DNA of 18,798 nucleotides. It comes from Candidatus Omnitrophota bacterium. GTDB taxonomy: Bacteria > Omnitrophota > Gorgyraeia > Duberdicusellales > 4484-171. Below the pieces are notes generated by a model. It had not been told where the DNA came from. It ran no database searches and saw only the letters and a program-made list of their open reading frames with translations. The translations under genes were made by a program, and so were the position numbers. The DNA lies in NCBI GenBank assembly GCA_023227945.1, contig JALOCC010000036.1, forward strand, positions 1 through 18,798, in the 5' to 3' direction. Shown here piece by piece: positions 1-7,191 of the stretch. Every line of letters starts with the position of its first letter. The stretch's first letter is position 1.

Positions 1-21
1 TCATTTTAACAGGAGGTTGCG

Positions 22-822
22 ATGTTTGAAAGGGTAAGTGAGGCGCAAGTAAGCAGGGCGATTGTCGGTGAATTTACTAAATGGTTTCAGGAATATATTG
101 TTTGTGATGCAATTATCATAGGCGGCGGACCAAGCGGGCTTGTAGCGGCGAAAGAATTGGCAAGCTCAGGATTTAAAACTTTAGTAGTTGAGAGTAATAA
201 TTATATCGGTGGAGGTTTCTGGATTGGTGGATATTTGATGAATACCTTAACCTTTCGATCGCCTTCCCAGGAAATCCTTGATGAGCTTAAAATTCCATAT
301 AAAGAGGTAGAGAATAATTTGTTTGTTTCTGATGGGCCTTCGGCATGCTCCAAACTCATTTCTGCCGCATGTGACGCGGGGGTAAAAATTCTTAACATGA
401 CAAAATTTGACGATGTTGTGCTTCGAAACAACAGGGTGGAAGGGGTTGTTATTAATTGGACGCCAGTATCGGCATTACCAAGAGCTATAACTTGTGTAGA
501 TCCTATTTCGTTGGAGTCCAAGATTGTTATTGATGCTACAGGGCACGATGCATGGGTTTGTAAAAGTTTGGAAAAAAGGCATTTAATAAAGCTTGAAACT
601 TTTGGCCCTATGGATATTAATACTTCGGAAGATGCTGTAGTTGAAAAGACAGGAGAGATTTATCCGGGCTTGTTTGTGTCAGGTATGGCCGTATCTACAG
701 CGTATGGTATACCTCGTATGGGCCCGACTTTTGGTGCGATGTTGTATTCCGGTAAAAAAGTGGCAAGTCAGGTAAAGAAAATATTATCAGCTAATTCCCA
801 AGATTTACTTCATGTCAAATAA
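22..822 (+). CDS. thi4: Thi4-family thiazole synthase, Cys-type
   Basis: Thi4 builds the adenylated thiazole half of thiamin from NAD, glycine and a sulfur source in the cytoplasm. A Rossmann dinucleotide motif (GGGPSG, residues 34-39) follows an N-terminal QVSRAI segment typical of the family. GGGFW (63-67), NWT (145-147), DATGHD (171-176) and PRMGPTFGAM (231-240) are also family signatures. From NWT to the DP pair there are 12 residues, the same spacing as in yeast Thi4, so Cys158 falls ungapped on yeast Cys205, the cysteine that donates its sulfur and is destroyed. The position of yeast His200 is Pro153 here. Length (266 aa) is close to archaeal family members. The start has an AGGAGG ribosome site at 11-16. 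It is the first of four thiamin genes and 54 nt from a second Thi4. Family is secure; whether it is a one-turnover enzyme, a catalytic one or a repurposed paralogue is inference. Confidence 0.9.
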   Translation: MFERVSEAQVSRAIVGEFTKWFQEYIVCDAIIIGGGPSGLVAAKELASSGFKTLVVESNNYIGGGFWIGGYLMNTLTFRSPSQEILDELKIPYKEVENNLFVSDGPSACSKLISAACDAGVKILNMTKFDDVVLRNNRVEGVVINWTPVSALPRAITCVDPISLESKIVIDATGHDAWVCKSLEKRHLIKLETFGPMDINTSEDAVVEKTGEIYPGLFVSGMAVSTAYGIPRMGPTFGAMLYSGKKVASQVKKILSANSQDLLHVK

Positions 823-835
823 CCCCATTGACATG
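811..835 (+). repeat. 8-bp inverted repeat spanning the first thi4 stop codon
   Basis: CATGTCAA (811-818) and TTGACATG (828-835) are perfect complements with a 9-nt loop that contains the stop codon (820-822). No U-run follows, so it is not a standard terminator. The second arm includes a consensus -35-like TTGACA, but I find no -10 at suitable spacing. It could be an intercistronic stability or processing hairpin. Confidence 0.45.
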
Positions 836-876
836 CTGTTAATGACGAAACAGATTTTTATAAAAAAGGAGTAAAA

Positions 877-1650
877 ATGCAGCTAGATGAAATTAAAATT
901 TCCAAAGCTATCATTGAGTCGTTTAACAAAAAATTGATAGATGCCTTGGATGTTGATGTGGCGATAGTTGGAGCAGGCCCTGCTGGAATGGTTTGCGGCT
1001 ATTATCTGGCAAAAGCTAATAAGAAAGTTGTGCTTTTTGAGAGAAAACTTTCAGTTGGAGGAGGAATGTGGGGCGGTGGAATTATGTTTAATGAAATTGT
1101 AGTACAGGCTGCGGCCAAAAGAATCTTGGATGATTTTGGCGTTAAAAGCCGGCTTTATGAGAAAGGTTATTACCTTGCTGATTCGATTGAATCTGTTTCA
1201 GTTATCTGTTCGAAAGCGGTTCAGGCAGGATTGAGGATTTTCAATCTAATTAGCGTTGAAGATGTAATGGTGCGGAGCAAAAAAGTAACCGGGCTTGTGT
1301 TAAACTGGACAGCAGTTGAAATGGCGAATTTGCATGTTGACCCGATTACAATGCGGGCTAAATTTGTAGTGGATGCGACAGGCCATCCAGCAGAAGTGGC
1401 AAGGATTGTTGAAAGAAAATCAGGCATAAGGCTTGAAACTAAAACCGGTAAAACCATGGGCGAAGAATCAATGTGGGCAGAAGTCGGAGAAGATACCATT
1501 GTGAAAAATTCCAAAGAAATTTGCCCCGGCTTATATGCATGCGGTATGTGTGCAAATGCCGTATTCGGCGGGCCACGCATGGGCCCGGTATTTGGCGGAA
1601 TGCTTTTGGCCGGAGAGCATGTTGCAAAAGACTTGCTCAAGGTGCTTTAA
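877..1650 (+). CDS. thi4: Thi4-family sulfide-dependent thiazole synthase, His-type
   Basis: This second Thi4 resembles archaeal enzymes that use free sulfide and an iron centre to make adenylated thiazole catalytically. The dinucleotide motif is GAGPAG (32-37), followed by GGGMWGGG (61-68), NWT (143-145), DATGHP (166-171) and [11 protein letters not shown] (232-242). The active-site loop between NWT and DP has only 9 residues, three fewer than in the upstream paralogue. It reads LHVDP, placing His153 where yeast has its sacrificial Cys. This is the arrangement known from Methanocaldococcus jannaschii Thi4, where the His helps hold the metal. Length is 257 aa. The start follows an AAGGAG site at 866-871. 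Position between the Cys-type thi4 and thiM supports a thiamin role. Low sulfur cost and oxygen sensitivity are expected from the family but not visible here. Confidence 0.93.
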   Translation: MQLDEIKISKAIIESFNKKLIDALDVDVAIVGAGPAGMVCGYYLAKANKKVVLFERKLSVGGGMWGGGIMFNEIVVQAAAKRILDDFGVKSRLYEKGYYLADSIESVSVICSKAVQAGLRIFNLISVEDVMVRSKKVTGLVLNWTAVEMANLHVDPITMRAKFVVDATGHPAEVARIVERKSGIRLETKTGKTMGEESMWAEVGEDTIVKNSKEICPGLYACGMCANAVFGGPRMGPVFGGMLLAGEHVAKDLLKVL

Positions 1651-1687
1651 AGTTATAATATAATTTATTGTGTGGGGGTGCGTTAAT

Positions 1688-2491
1688 ATGATTAAAACAA
1701 AAATTGATGTGTGTAGTTTATTAAAGAAAATCAGAAAAGAGAAGCCAATTGTGCACCATTTAACCAATTGGGTTACGATTTATGATTGTGCAAACATAGT
1801 AAAAGCGGTGGGTGCTTCTCCGGTTATGGCGCACGCCAAAGAGGAAGTCGCTGAAATGGCGAATATTGCCTCAAGCCTTGTTTTAAATATCGGAACGCTA
1901 ACGCCCGAATTTGTTGAGGCAATGAAAATTGCTGCCAGAAGTGCAAATAAAAAGGGAATTCCTGTTATCCTTGATGTTTGCGGCGCAGGCGCAACGCGGT
2001 TACGCGATGAAAAATCTTTTGAGTTGTTAAATGAAGTAAAGATAGATATTATTAAAGGAAATGCTTCCGAAATTGTGAGGCTTTCCGGAGAAAACATTCG
2101 GACAAAAGGCGTAGATTCTGCCGAGGTCGAGCAAGATATACTTGCTGTTAGTGGGTGGCTTGCAAACAGGTTTAAAGCCGTTATTGTAGCCACAGGCAAG
2201 CATGACATTGTAAGAGGTAAAGACAAGAGCTATATTATAAAAAATGGCCATCCGATGATGACGCATGTTGTAGGAACTGGCTGTATGGCAGCATCGGTTA
2301 TCGGAGCATTTGCCGCCGTTAGCAAAGATTTAATTTATGCAGCCTCATCTGCGCTTGTATGTTTTGAGGTTGCTGCAGAGCTTGCTGCTAAAAAATCCAA
2401 AGGCCCGGCTTCGTTTAAGGAGGAACTATTTGATCGTATTTTCAATTTAGACGAAAGAACAATCAATAAAATGCAAAAGATATATTTATGA
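1688..2491 (+). CDS. thiM: Hydroxyethylthiazole kinase ThiM
   Basis: ThiM phosphorylates 4-methyl-5-(2-hydroxyethyl)thiazole with ATP, a salvage step that feeds ThiE. Family signatures are clear: VHHLTNWVT (22-30), GASPVMAHA (42-50), NIGTL (67-71), KGNASE (123-128) and VVGTGC (194-199), the last carrying the catalytic cysteine at 199. The segment usually reading DPVGAGAT is DVCGAGAT here (96-103), a small deviation. I place the start at the ATG at 1688 because a GGGGGTG run lies 7 nt upstream. A GTG at 1670 would add six residues and lie inside or before that site. The resulting 267 aa match the usual length of about 262-272. It overlaps thiE by the ATGA at 2488-2491, indicating translational coupling. 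Identification is firm. Confidence 0.95.
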   Translation: MIKTKIDVCSLLKKIRKEKPIVHHLTNWVTIYDCANIVKAVGASPVMAHAKEEVAEMANIASSLVLNIGTLTPEFVEAMKIAARSANKKGIPVILDVCGAGATRLRDEKSFELLNEVKIDIIKGNASEIVRLSGENIRTKGVDSAEVEQDILAVSGWLANRFKAVIVATGKHDIVRGKDKSYIIKNGHPMMTHVVGTGCMAASVIGAFAAVSKDLIYAASSALVCFEVAAELAAKKSKGPASFKEELFDRIFNLDERTINKMQKIYL

Positions 2492-3093
2492 AAGGTTATT
2501 ATTTTATTACAGGTAGCTTTTTAAGCCGGCTTGGAAACGTAAGTGACGTTAAAAATGCTTTGAAGGCAGGAGTAAAAATCGTGCAGTACCGTGAAAAAAA
2601 TGCGGCTACTTACGAAATGTATATCGAAGCGCTTAAGTTAAGAAAAATCTGCAAAGACATAATTTTTTTGATAAACGATAGAGTCGATATAGCTTTGGCA
2701 TCCGGCGCAGACGGCGTTCATCTTGGGCAAAGTGATTTACCGTATCGAATGGCAAGAAAATTATTGGGAAAAAAGAAAATCATTGGAGTTACCGTGCATA
2801 GTTTAAAAGAAGCTAAGGTGGCACAGGCTAAAGGCGCTGATTACGTGGGTATTGCGCCGATATTTCCTACCTCAACAAAACCGGATGCAAGAAATCCCGT
2901 AGGAATAGAATTAATACAGGAGATAAAAAAGCATATAAACTTACCTATAGTAGCTATAGGCGGTATAAATCTTTCAAATGCCAAGGAAGTGATTGCATCC
3001 GGAGCCAATTGTGTATGTGCTATATCTGCAGTGGTTGCCAGCAAAAACGTAAAGCGTCAAATAAATAAATTTCAAAAGATGTTTAATGCTTAG
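2488..3093 (+). CDS. thiE: Thiamin-phosphate synthase ThiE
   Basis: ThiE joins hydroxymethylpyrimidine diphosphate to thiazole phosphate, releasing pyrophosphate and giving thiamin phosphate. The TIM-barrel signatures are QYREK (33-37) for the pyrophosphate, LIND (61-64), DGVHLGQSD (75-83), the TSTK loop (128-131) and AIGGI (156-160). The family loop often reading GVSAH or GVSCH is GVTVHS (100-105). Length of 201 aa is typical. It overlaps the thiM stop by 4 nt and has no strong ribosome site of its own, so it is probably translated by coupling. It is the last gene of the run. The window has no thiC, thiD, thiL or Nudix hydrolase for the Thi4 product, so those would have to be encoded elsewhere. 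Confidence 0.96.
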   Translation: MKGYYFITGSFLSRLGNVSDVKNALKAGVKIVQYREKNAATYEMYIEALKLRKICKDIIFLINDRVDIALASGADGVHLGQSDLPYRMARKLLGKKKIIGVTVHSLKEAKVAQAKGADYVGIAPIFPTSTKPDARNPVGIELIQEIKKHINLPIVAIGGINLSNAKEVIASGANCVCAISAVVASKNVKRQINKFQKMFNA

Positions 3094-3101
3094 AAGAATC
3101 G

Positions 3102-3147
3102 TATAAGGTTATGTATAGCTTTACTGTGCTGCTTTCCGCCTTATAAA
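3102..3147 (+). promoter_or_regulatory. Candidate promoter and inverted repeat upstream of the P-type ATPase
   Basis: TTTACT (3120-3125) and TATAAA (3142-3147) are separated by 16 nt, a plausible sigma70-type pair. TATAAGG (3102-3108) and CCTTATA (3139-3145) form an inverted repeat whose second arm overlaps the -10. That repeat followed by an imperfect T-rich stretch could instead be a weak thiE terminator. A second -10-like TAAAAT (3178-3183) lies only 7 nt before the ATPase ATG. Confidence 0.35.
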
Positions 3148-3190
3148 TTTTCCTCTTTAAATAAAGCCTAATTACGGTAAAATAATAATC

Positions 3191-5896
3191 ATGTCAAACG
3201 AGAAAAATTTTTACAATTTATCTATTCAGGGCATTGCTGAGGCGCTTAACGCCAACATCGATAAAGGGCTTAGTAGCGATGAAGCCAGCAAGCGGCTATC
3301 AGATTTTGGGCTTAATCAGCTTGAAGAAAAAAAGAAGATTTCTCCTTTTGAAATTTTCTTTGAGCAATTTAATGATTTCATAATATGGATTTTGATAGGC
3401 GCCGCGGTTGTGTCAGGATTCTTAGGTGAATGGATAGACGCGCTCGCGATAGTTGCGATTGTTATATTAAATGCAATTTTAGGTTTTATTCAGGAATACC
3501 GCGCAGAAAAATCACTCGCTGCCTTAAAAAAATTATCTTCACCTACCTCAAAAGTTATTAGAAACGCAGAGCGCCAGATTGTTTCGTCTTTACATCTTGT
3601 GCCGGGAGATTTAATTGAGCTTGAAGCAGGAGACAATGTTCCTGCTGATTCAAGAGTTATTTGGCATACCTCAAATTTTAGCGTGCTCGAGGCAAGCCTT
3701 ACAGGCGAGTCAACTCCGGTTGCAAAAACGTTACACGCCTTAGAAGAGAAAAAAATTCCCTTGGCGGATAGAGCGAATATGGTTTATATGGGAACCTCCG
3801 TAGTTTCCGGTAAAGCAAAGGCATTGGTTACTGAAACCGGAATGCGCACTGAACTTGGAAAAATTGCAACCATGGTTCAGCAGATTGGACGTGAAACCAC
3901 GCCTTTACAGAAAAAACTTGAAACATTCGGAAAGTGGATAGTTTACCTTTGTTTTGCGCTTGTTGCTATTGTATTTATATTAGGCATTGTGCGTGGAGGA
4001 AAAATACTGGATATGTTTTTAACCGCAGTAAGCCTTGCGGTTGCGGCAATTCCGGAAGGCCTTCCCGCGGTAGTAACTATTGCTCTAGCTTTAGGCGTGC
4101 AAAGAATGGTTAAGCGCCACGCGCTTATTAGGAAATTGCCGTCCGTTGAAACGCTTGGTTGTGCTACGGTTATTTGTTCTGATAAAACAGGTACGTTAAC
4201 TAAGAATGAAATGACAGTGCAGGCAGTATTTGCCGCTAATTGTCTTTTTAAGGTAACCGGTATAGGATATGCGCCTGACGGGAACTTTCTGTCTTTCGAA
4301 AAAGAAATAAACCCTTCGCAATACCCTGATTTACTCAAGACGTTAACTTTAGGCGTATTATGTAATGCAGCTACATTAATAAAAAAAGATACAGGCTACA
4401 AAATAATCGGTGACCCTACGGAAGGCGCGCTTTTAACCTGTGCTGCCAAGGCTGGGATTTTAAAGGAAGATATGGAAAAAGAATTTAATTTTTTCGATGA
4501 AATACCTTTTGATTCCGAAAGAAAAAAAATGACTGTCATCCGTAATTCTGCTGACGGAAAGAGGTTTGCTTTTGTAAAGGGTGCACCCGACATATTACTT
4601 AATGATTGTAAGGTGATTTACGAAAATTCAAGCACAAGAACTCTCTCTGCCGAAGACAGAAAAATAATATTAAAAGTAAATAATGATTTAGCAGATTCCG
4701 CAATGCGCGTTTTAGCGGTTGCCTATAAAGAAGTTTCGCCAGCTGAGAAAATCGAAGCGGAAACAATAGAGAACAATCTTATTTTTTCAGGCTTAGTTGC
4801 TATGATTGACCCTCCGCGTGAAGAAGTAAAATTCGCAATGGAGGAATGTAAAACTGCCGGCATAAAAACAGTTATGATTACTGGCGACCATAAAAATACA
4901 GCTGTGGCGATAGCGAAAGACCTGGGTTTTTTTAAGGAAGGCTCCATAGCTTTGGCTGGTGAAGAACTCGATAGATTAAGCGAGGATGAATTTAGGAGTA
5001 AAATTGAAAAAATACCGGTATACGCAAGAGTTTCCCCGGAAAATAAATTAAGAATTGTGCGCGCATGGCGTGCGCGCCATGAGGTCGTTGCTATGACCGG
5101 CGACGGTGTAAATGACGCCCCGGCAGTAAAAGAAGCTGATATAGGCGTTGCCATGGGGATTACCGGCACCGACGTTACAAAAGAAGTTTCGGATATGGTA
5201 ATTACCGATGATAACTTTGCTTCAATTGTCGCAGCAGTAGAAGAAGGCAGGGGTATTTACGAAAATATAAAGAAATTTATTCATTATTTACTCTCCTGTA
5301 ATACTGGAGAAATTCTGGTTATGTTTATTTCTTCTTTGGTTGGTTTGCCGGCGCCACTTCTTCCTATACATATACTTTGGGTTAATCTTGTAACTGACGG
5401 ATTTCCTGCGCTCGCTCTTGGCGTTGACCCGGTTGACCCTAACATTATGACAAAGCCGCCCCGTCCTACTAATGAACCGGTAGTTACAAAACAAAGAGCA
5501 ATTCTTATGCTTATGCAGGGCGCTTTTATTGCTTTTTGCAGTTTATTTGCTTTTATATTTGTGTTATTTATTGAGAAAGAAGGAATTGTTCGTGCGAGAA
5601 CCGCGGCATTTATAGTTCTTGCCTGTAGCCAGTTGTTTCATTCATTTAATTGCCGGAATATGACGGAATCACTTTTTAAAATAGGAATTTTTACGAATAA
5701 AAAACTTATCCTGGCAAATTTTATATCATTTTTTTTACTGATGGCAGTTGTATATGTCCCATTTTTACAAAAAATTTTTAAGACAGAGCCTTTAGGCAGC
5801 TTTGATTGGGTTTTGGTTGTGGCCATTTCTTCTTTCCCGTTGTGGGCAATGGAAATTGTAAAGATAATTAATAAGAAAAGAGGGTTTCTAAAATAA
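3191..5896 (+). CDS. P-type cation ATPase, Ca2+-transporting (P2A-like)
   Basis: An inner-membrane pump driven by ATP through an aspartyl phosphate. The N-terminal cation-ATPase domain covers about residues 1-75. The actuator loop carries TGES (171-174), the phosphorylation site is Asp331 in DKTGT, the nucleotide domain has KGAPD (463-467), and the hinge has TGDGVND (636-642). Ion-site motifs match SERCA-type pumps: PEGLP in TM4 (288-292), CNTGE in TM5 (Asn704, Glu707) and VNLVTDG in TM6 (Asn732, Thr735, Asp736). TM8 reads CSQLF, so the SERCA Glu908 position may be Gln814, although that alignment is loose. Ten helices and 901 aa fit the family. Ca2+ is the best guess; Mn2+ or Na+/K+ are possible. 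No ribosome site is visible. The next gene begins 4 nt after its stop. Confidence 0.93.
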   Translation: MSNEKNFYNLSIQGIAEALNANIDKGLSSDEASKRLSDFGLNQLEEKKKISPFEIFFEQFNDFIIWILIGAAVVSGFLGEWIDALAIVAIVILNAILGFIQEYRAEKSLAALKKLSSPTSKVIRNAERQIVSSLHLVPGDLIELEAGDNVPADSRVIWHTSNFSVLEASLTGESTPVAKTLHALEEKKIPLADRANMVYMGTSVVSGKAKALVTETGMRTELGKIATMVQQIGRETTPLQKKLETFGKWIVYLCFALVAIVFILGIVRGGKILDMFLTAVSLAVAAIPEGLPAVVTIALALGVQRMVKRHALIRKLPSVETLGCATVICSDKTGTLTKNEMTVQAVFAANCLFKVTGIGYAPDGNFLSFEKEINPSQYPDLLKTLTLGVLCNAATLIKKDTGYKIIGDPTEGALLTCAAKAGILKEDMEKEFNFFDEIPFDSERKKMTVIRNSADGKRFAFVKGAPDILLNDCKVIYENSSTRTLSAEDRKIILKVNNDLADSAMRVLAVAYKEVSPAEKIEAETIENNLIFSGLVAMIDPPREEVKFAMEECKTAGIKTVMITGDHKNTAVAIAKDLGFFKEGSIALAGEELDRLSEDEFRSKIEKIPVYARVSPENKLRIVRAWRARHEVVAMTGDGVNDAPAVKEADIGVAMGITGTDVTKEVSDMVITDDNFASIVAAVEEGRGIYENIKKFIHYLLSCNTGEILVMFISSLVGLPAPLLPIHILWVNLVTDGFPALALGVDPVDPNIMTKPPRPTNEPVVTKQRAILMLMQGAFIAFCSLFAFIFVLFIEKEGIVRARTAAFIVLACSQLFHSFNCRNMTESLFKIGIFTNKKLILANFISFFLLMAVVYVPFLQKIFKTEPLGSFDWVLVVAISSFPLWAMEIVKIINKKRGFLK

Positions 5897-5900
5897 AAAA

Positions 5901-6431
5901 ATGAGCATAACCACGAAAACAGGCGATAGCGGAAAAACTTCTTTATTTTTTGGAGAAAGGATTTCTAAAGATGATTTGAGAGTAGAGGCGTATGGAACGC
6001 TCGATGAGTTATGTTCATTCATGGGCATGGCAAAGAGCCTGGTTAAAGATAAGGCTACTAAAGGAATTGTAGAGGGCATCCAGCGCGATTTATTTATAAT
6101 TGGTGCAGAAACAGCAACCCTGCCCAAATCCTTGAATAAACTTAAAAAAAGAATAAATACTAATTATGTATCAAAACTTGAAAAGCTCATAAGGCACTGG
6201 GAGAGCAAAAAGAAATTCGAAGCCCGTTGTTTTTATTTACCGGGAGAAAACCTAATTTCCAGCTCTTTTGATATATCAAGGACTATTGCGAGAAGGGCAG
6301 AACGCCTGCTGGTTGCTTTAAAAAGAAAGAAAATTATTAAAAATCCTGATATAATTATTTATCTAAACAGATTGTCCGATCTTTTATATCTTTTTGCGCG
6401 TAATTACGAAAAGAAGCCTAAAAGAAAGTAA
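5901..6431 (+). CDS. PduO-type cob(I)alamin adenosyltransferase
   Basis: Transfers the adenosyl group of ATP to cob(I)alamin to make adenosylcobalamin, in the cytoplasm, acting as a trimer. The ATP-binding N-terminus TKTGDSGKTSLFFGER (5-20) is nearly that of human MMAB and bacterial PduO. GTLDEL (32-37), the RRAER arginine cluster (131-135) and YLNRLSDLLYLFAR (154-167) are the remaining signatures. At 176 aa the length is usual. It starts 4 nt after the ATPase stop with no clear ribosome site, which suggests translational coupling. No cobalamin riboswitch is visible in front of it. A B12-binding-type radical SAM protein lies 2.3 kb downstream, but such enzymes generally do not need the adenosyl form, so a functional link is uncertain. 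Confidence 0.95.
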   Translation: MSITTKTGDSGKTSLFFGERISKDDLRVEAYGTLDELCSFMGMAKSLVKDKATKGIVEGIQRDLFIIGAETATLPKSLNKLKKRINTNYVSKLEKLIRHWESKKKFEARCFYLPGENLISSSFDISRTIARRAERLLVALKRKKIIKNPDIIIYLNRLSDLLYLFARNYEKKPKRK

Positions 6432-6452
6432 CTCGAAAATAAGGAGGTGTTT

Positions 6453-6851
6453 ATGAGAACCGTATTTAACTTTTTGTTTATTTTGTCTGTTTTTTGCTCG
6501 TTTCCGGCAAACGCCGTTGACTATGATGATACTTATTCAAAGGATGAAATAGGTTATGATAAATTTCTTTCCGTTCAGGATGACTATAAACTTGTTATGA
6601 AAGATAATGATATATACGTATATGATATAGCAGGCTTAAGCCGGCGGCGCATAACCCATACGGCAAAGTTAAATAAGCCAATGGCAACTTTTTCAAAGGA
6701 CAGAGGTTATATCTTGTATGCGGAATATTCGAAAGAGGGTGAAAATGAGGGAGAGTTAAAATATTACAGGGTTAAATTTGACCAGGACGATGATTCCCGG
6801 CAGCTTATTTCCAGTGACGAATATAACGCCTTAGCTTCCGGAGGCAAGTAA
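6453..6851 (+). CDS. Small secreted protein with one TolB/PD40-like blade
   Basis: A 132-residue exported protein of unknown role. The start is the ATG at 6453, which has AAGGAGG (6441-6447) 5 nt upstream. A GTG at 6447 would sit inside that ribosome site. Residues 1-22 form a signal peptide with a likely cut after ANA. The mature part contains DIYVYDIAGLSRRRITHT, then a strand ending in RGYILYAEYS, which resembles a single blade of the TolB/PD40 beta-propeller (DIYVMD...LTNT...I.F). A complete propeller needs six or more blades, so this would be a lone unit or would oligomerise. It follows the adenosyltransferase by 21 nt and probably shares its transcript. No known family name can be assigned. 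Confidence 0.8.
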   Translation: MRTVFNFLFILSVFCSFPANAVDYDDTYSKDEIGYDKFLSVQDDYKLVMKDNDIYVYDIAGLSRRRITHTAKLNKPMATFSKDRGYILYAEYSKEGENEGELKYYRVKFDQDDDSRQLISSDEYNALASGGK

Positions 6852-6921
6852 AATAAAAATACGGATTTTATATATTGATTGTTAACAGGTAAAAATACAA
6901 AAATTTACACCATTGGACACA

Positions 6922-6971
6922 TCAAGCCACAAATAATTACGTACCGGCAGGCAGCCTTGTTTTTGGCTTGA
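6922..6971. repeat. Inverted repeat overlapping a promoter
   Basis: TCAAGCCA (6922-6929) and TGGCTTGA (6964-6971) are perfect 8-nt complements 34 nt apart. The right arm overlaps the -35 hexamer at 6968-6973. It may be an operator or an upstream hairpin; nothing shows which. Confidence 0.4.
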
Positions 6972-6995
6972 CAAACATATCGGCAGGAGTATATT
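6968..6995 (+). promoter_or_regulatory. Sigma70-type promoter of the putative small RNA
   Basis: A consensus TTGACA (6968-6973) is followed after 16 nt by TATATT (6990-6995). TATTAA at 6992-6997, with 18 nt spacing, is an alternative. Transcription should begin near 7001-7003. There is no open reading frame between here and the terminator at 7141-7172. Confidence 0.65.
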
Positions 6996-7000
6996 AAAGG

Positions 7001-7172
7001 CACAATCAGGCAATCGTCCCGAGTTTGAAGGGCTAAATCCAGGACGTTCCGCCTTCGCCCTTTGTTAGGGTAGTAGAAACTCTGACGGGCTACGGCGGAC
7101 CAGCCCAGATAGATAGATTAAGGTGGCTGGAAAAACAATTAAAACCTTTGCATAAAGAGCAAAGGTTTTTTT
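7001..7172 (+). ncRNA. Putative structured small RNA or riboswitch-like leader
   Basis: A stretch of about 170 nt bounded by a good promoter and a strong intrinsic terminator, with no coding frame. Direct pairings are: CGTC (7015-7018) with GACG (7084-7087); GAGTTT (7021-7026) with AAACTC (7077-7082), stacked on the first with a 2x1 internal loop; AAGGGC (7028-7033) with GCCCTT (7057-7062), nested inside; and CCAGCC (7100-7105) with GGCTGG (7125-7130). GGGCT (7087-7091) can alternatively pair with AGCCC (7102-7106), excluding the CCAGCC hairpin. I compared it from memory with SRP RNA, tmRNA, RNase P and the TPP, SAM, glycine, c-di-GMP and cobalamin riboswitches and saw none of their conserved cores. 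Length would suit a 6S RNA, but a convincing 6S bubble is not evident. Because it ends 20 nt before the next ATG, it could also be an attenuating leader for that gene. Confidence 0.55.
7141..7172 (+). terminator. Strong rho-independent terminator
   Basis: AAAACCTTTGC (7141-7151) pairs completely with GCAAAGGTTTT (7159-7169) around a 7-nt loop, and a run of seven T (7166-7172) follows with more T after it. It lies upstream of the radical SAM gene, so it ends the preceding non-coding transcript or works as an attenuator. Confidence 0.88.
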
Positions 7173-7191
7173 ATTTTATAGGAATTGAAAT

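Noticed and set aside
1221..1640. Minus-strand frame of 139 codons inside the second thi4 gene
   Set aside because: It is antisense to a clearly conserved enzyme, with serine/threonine-rich composition typical of shadow frames and no ribosome site.
1654..1659. TATAAT as an internal promoter before thiM
   Set aside because: The only -35-like hexamer (TTGCTC) is at 15 nt spacing and poor, and thiM fits the upstream operon.
1670..1687. Upstream GTG as the thiM start
   Set aside because: The GTG overlaps the start of the G-rich ribosome site. The ATG at 1688 is correctly spaced and gives the usual length.
7001..7172. Identification of the structured RNA as 6S, SRP, tmRNA or a known riboswitch
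   Set aside because: None of the conserved cores of these families could be found by eye, so no family name is assigned.
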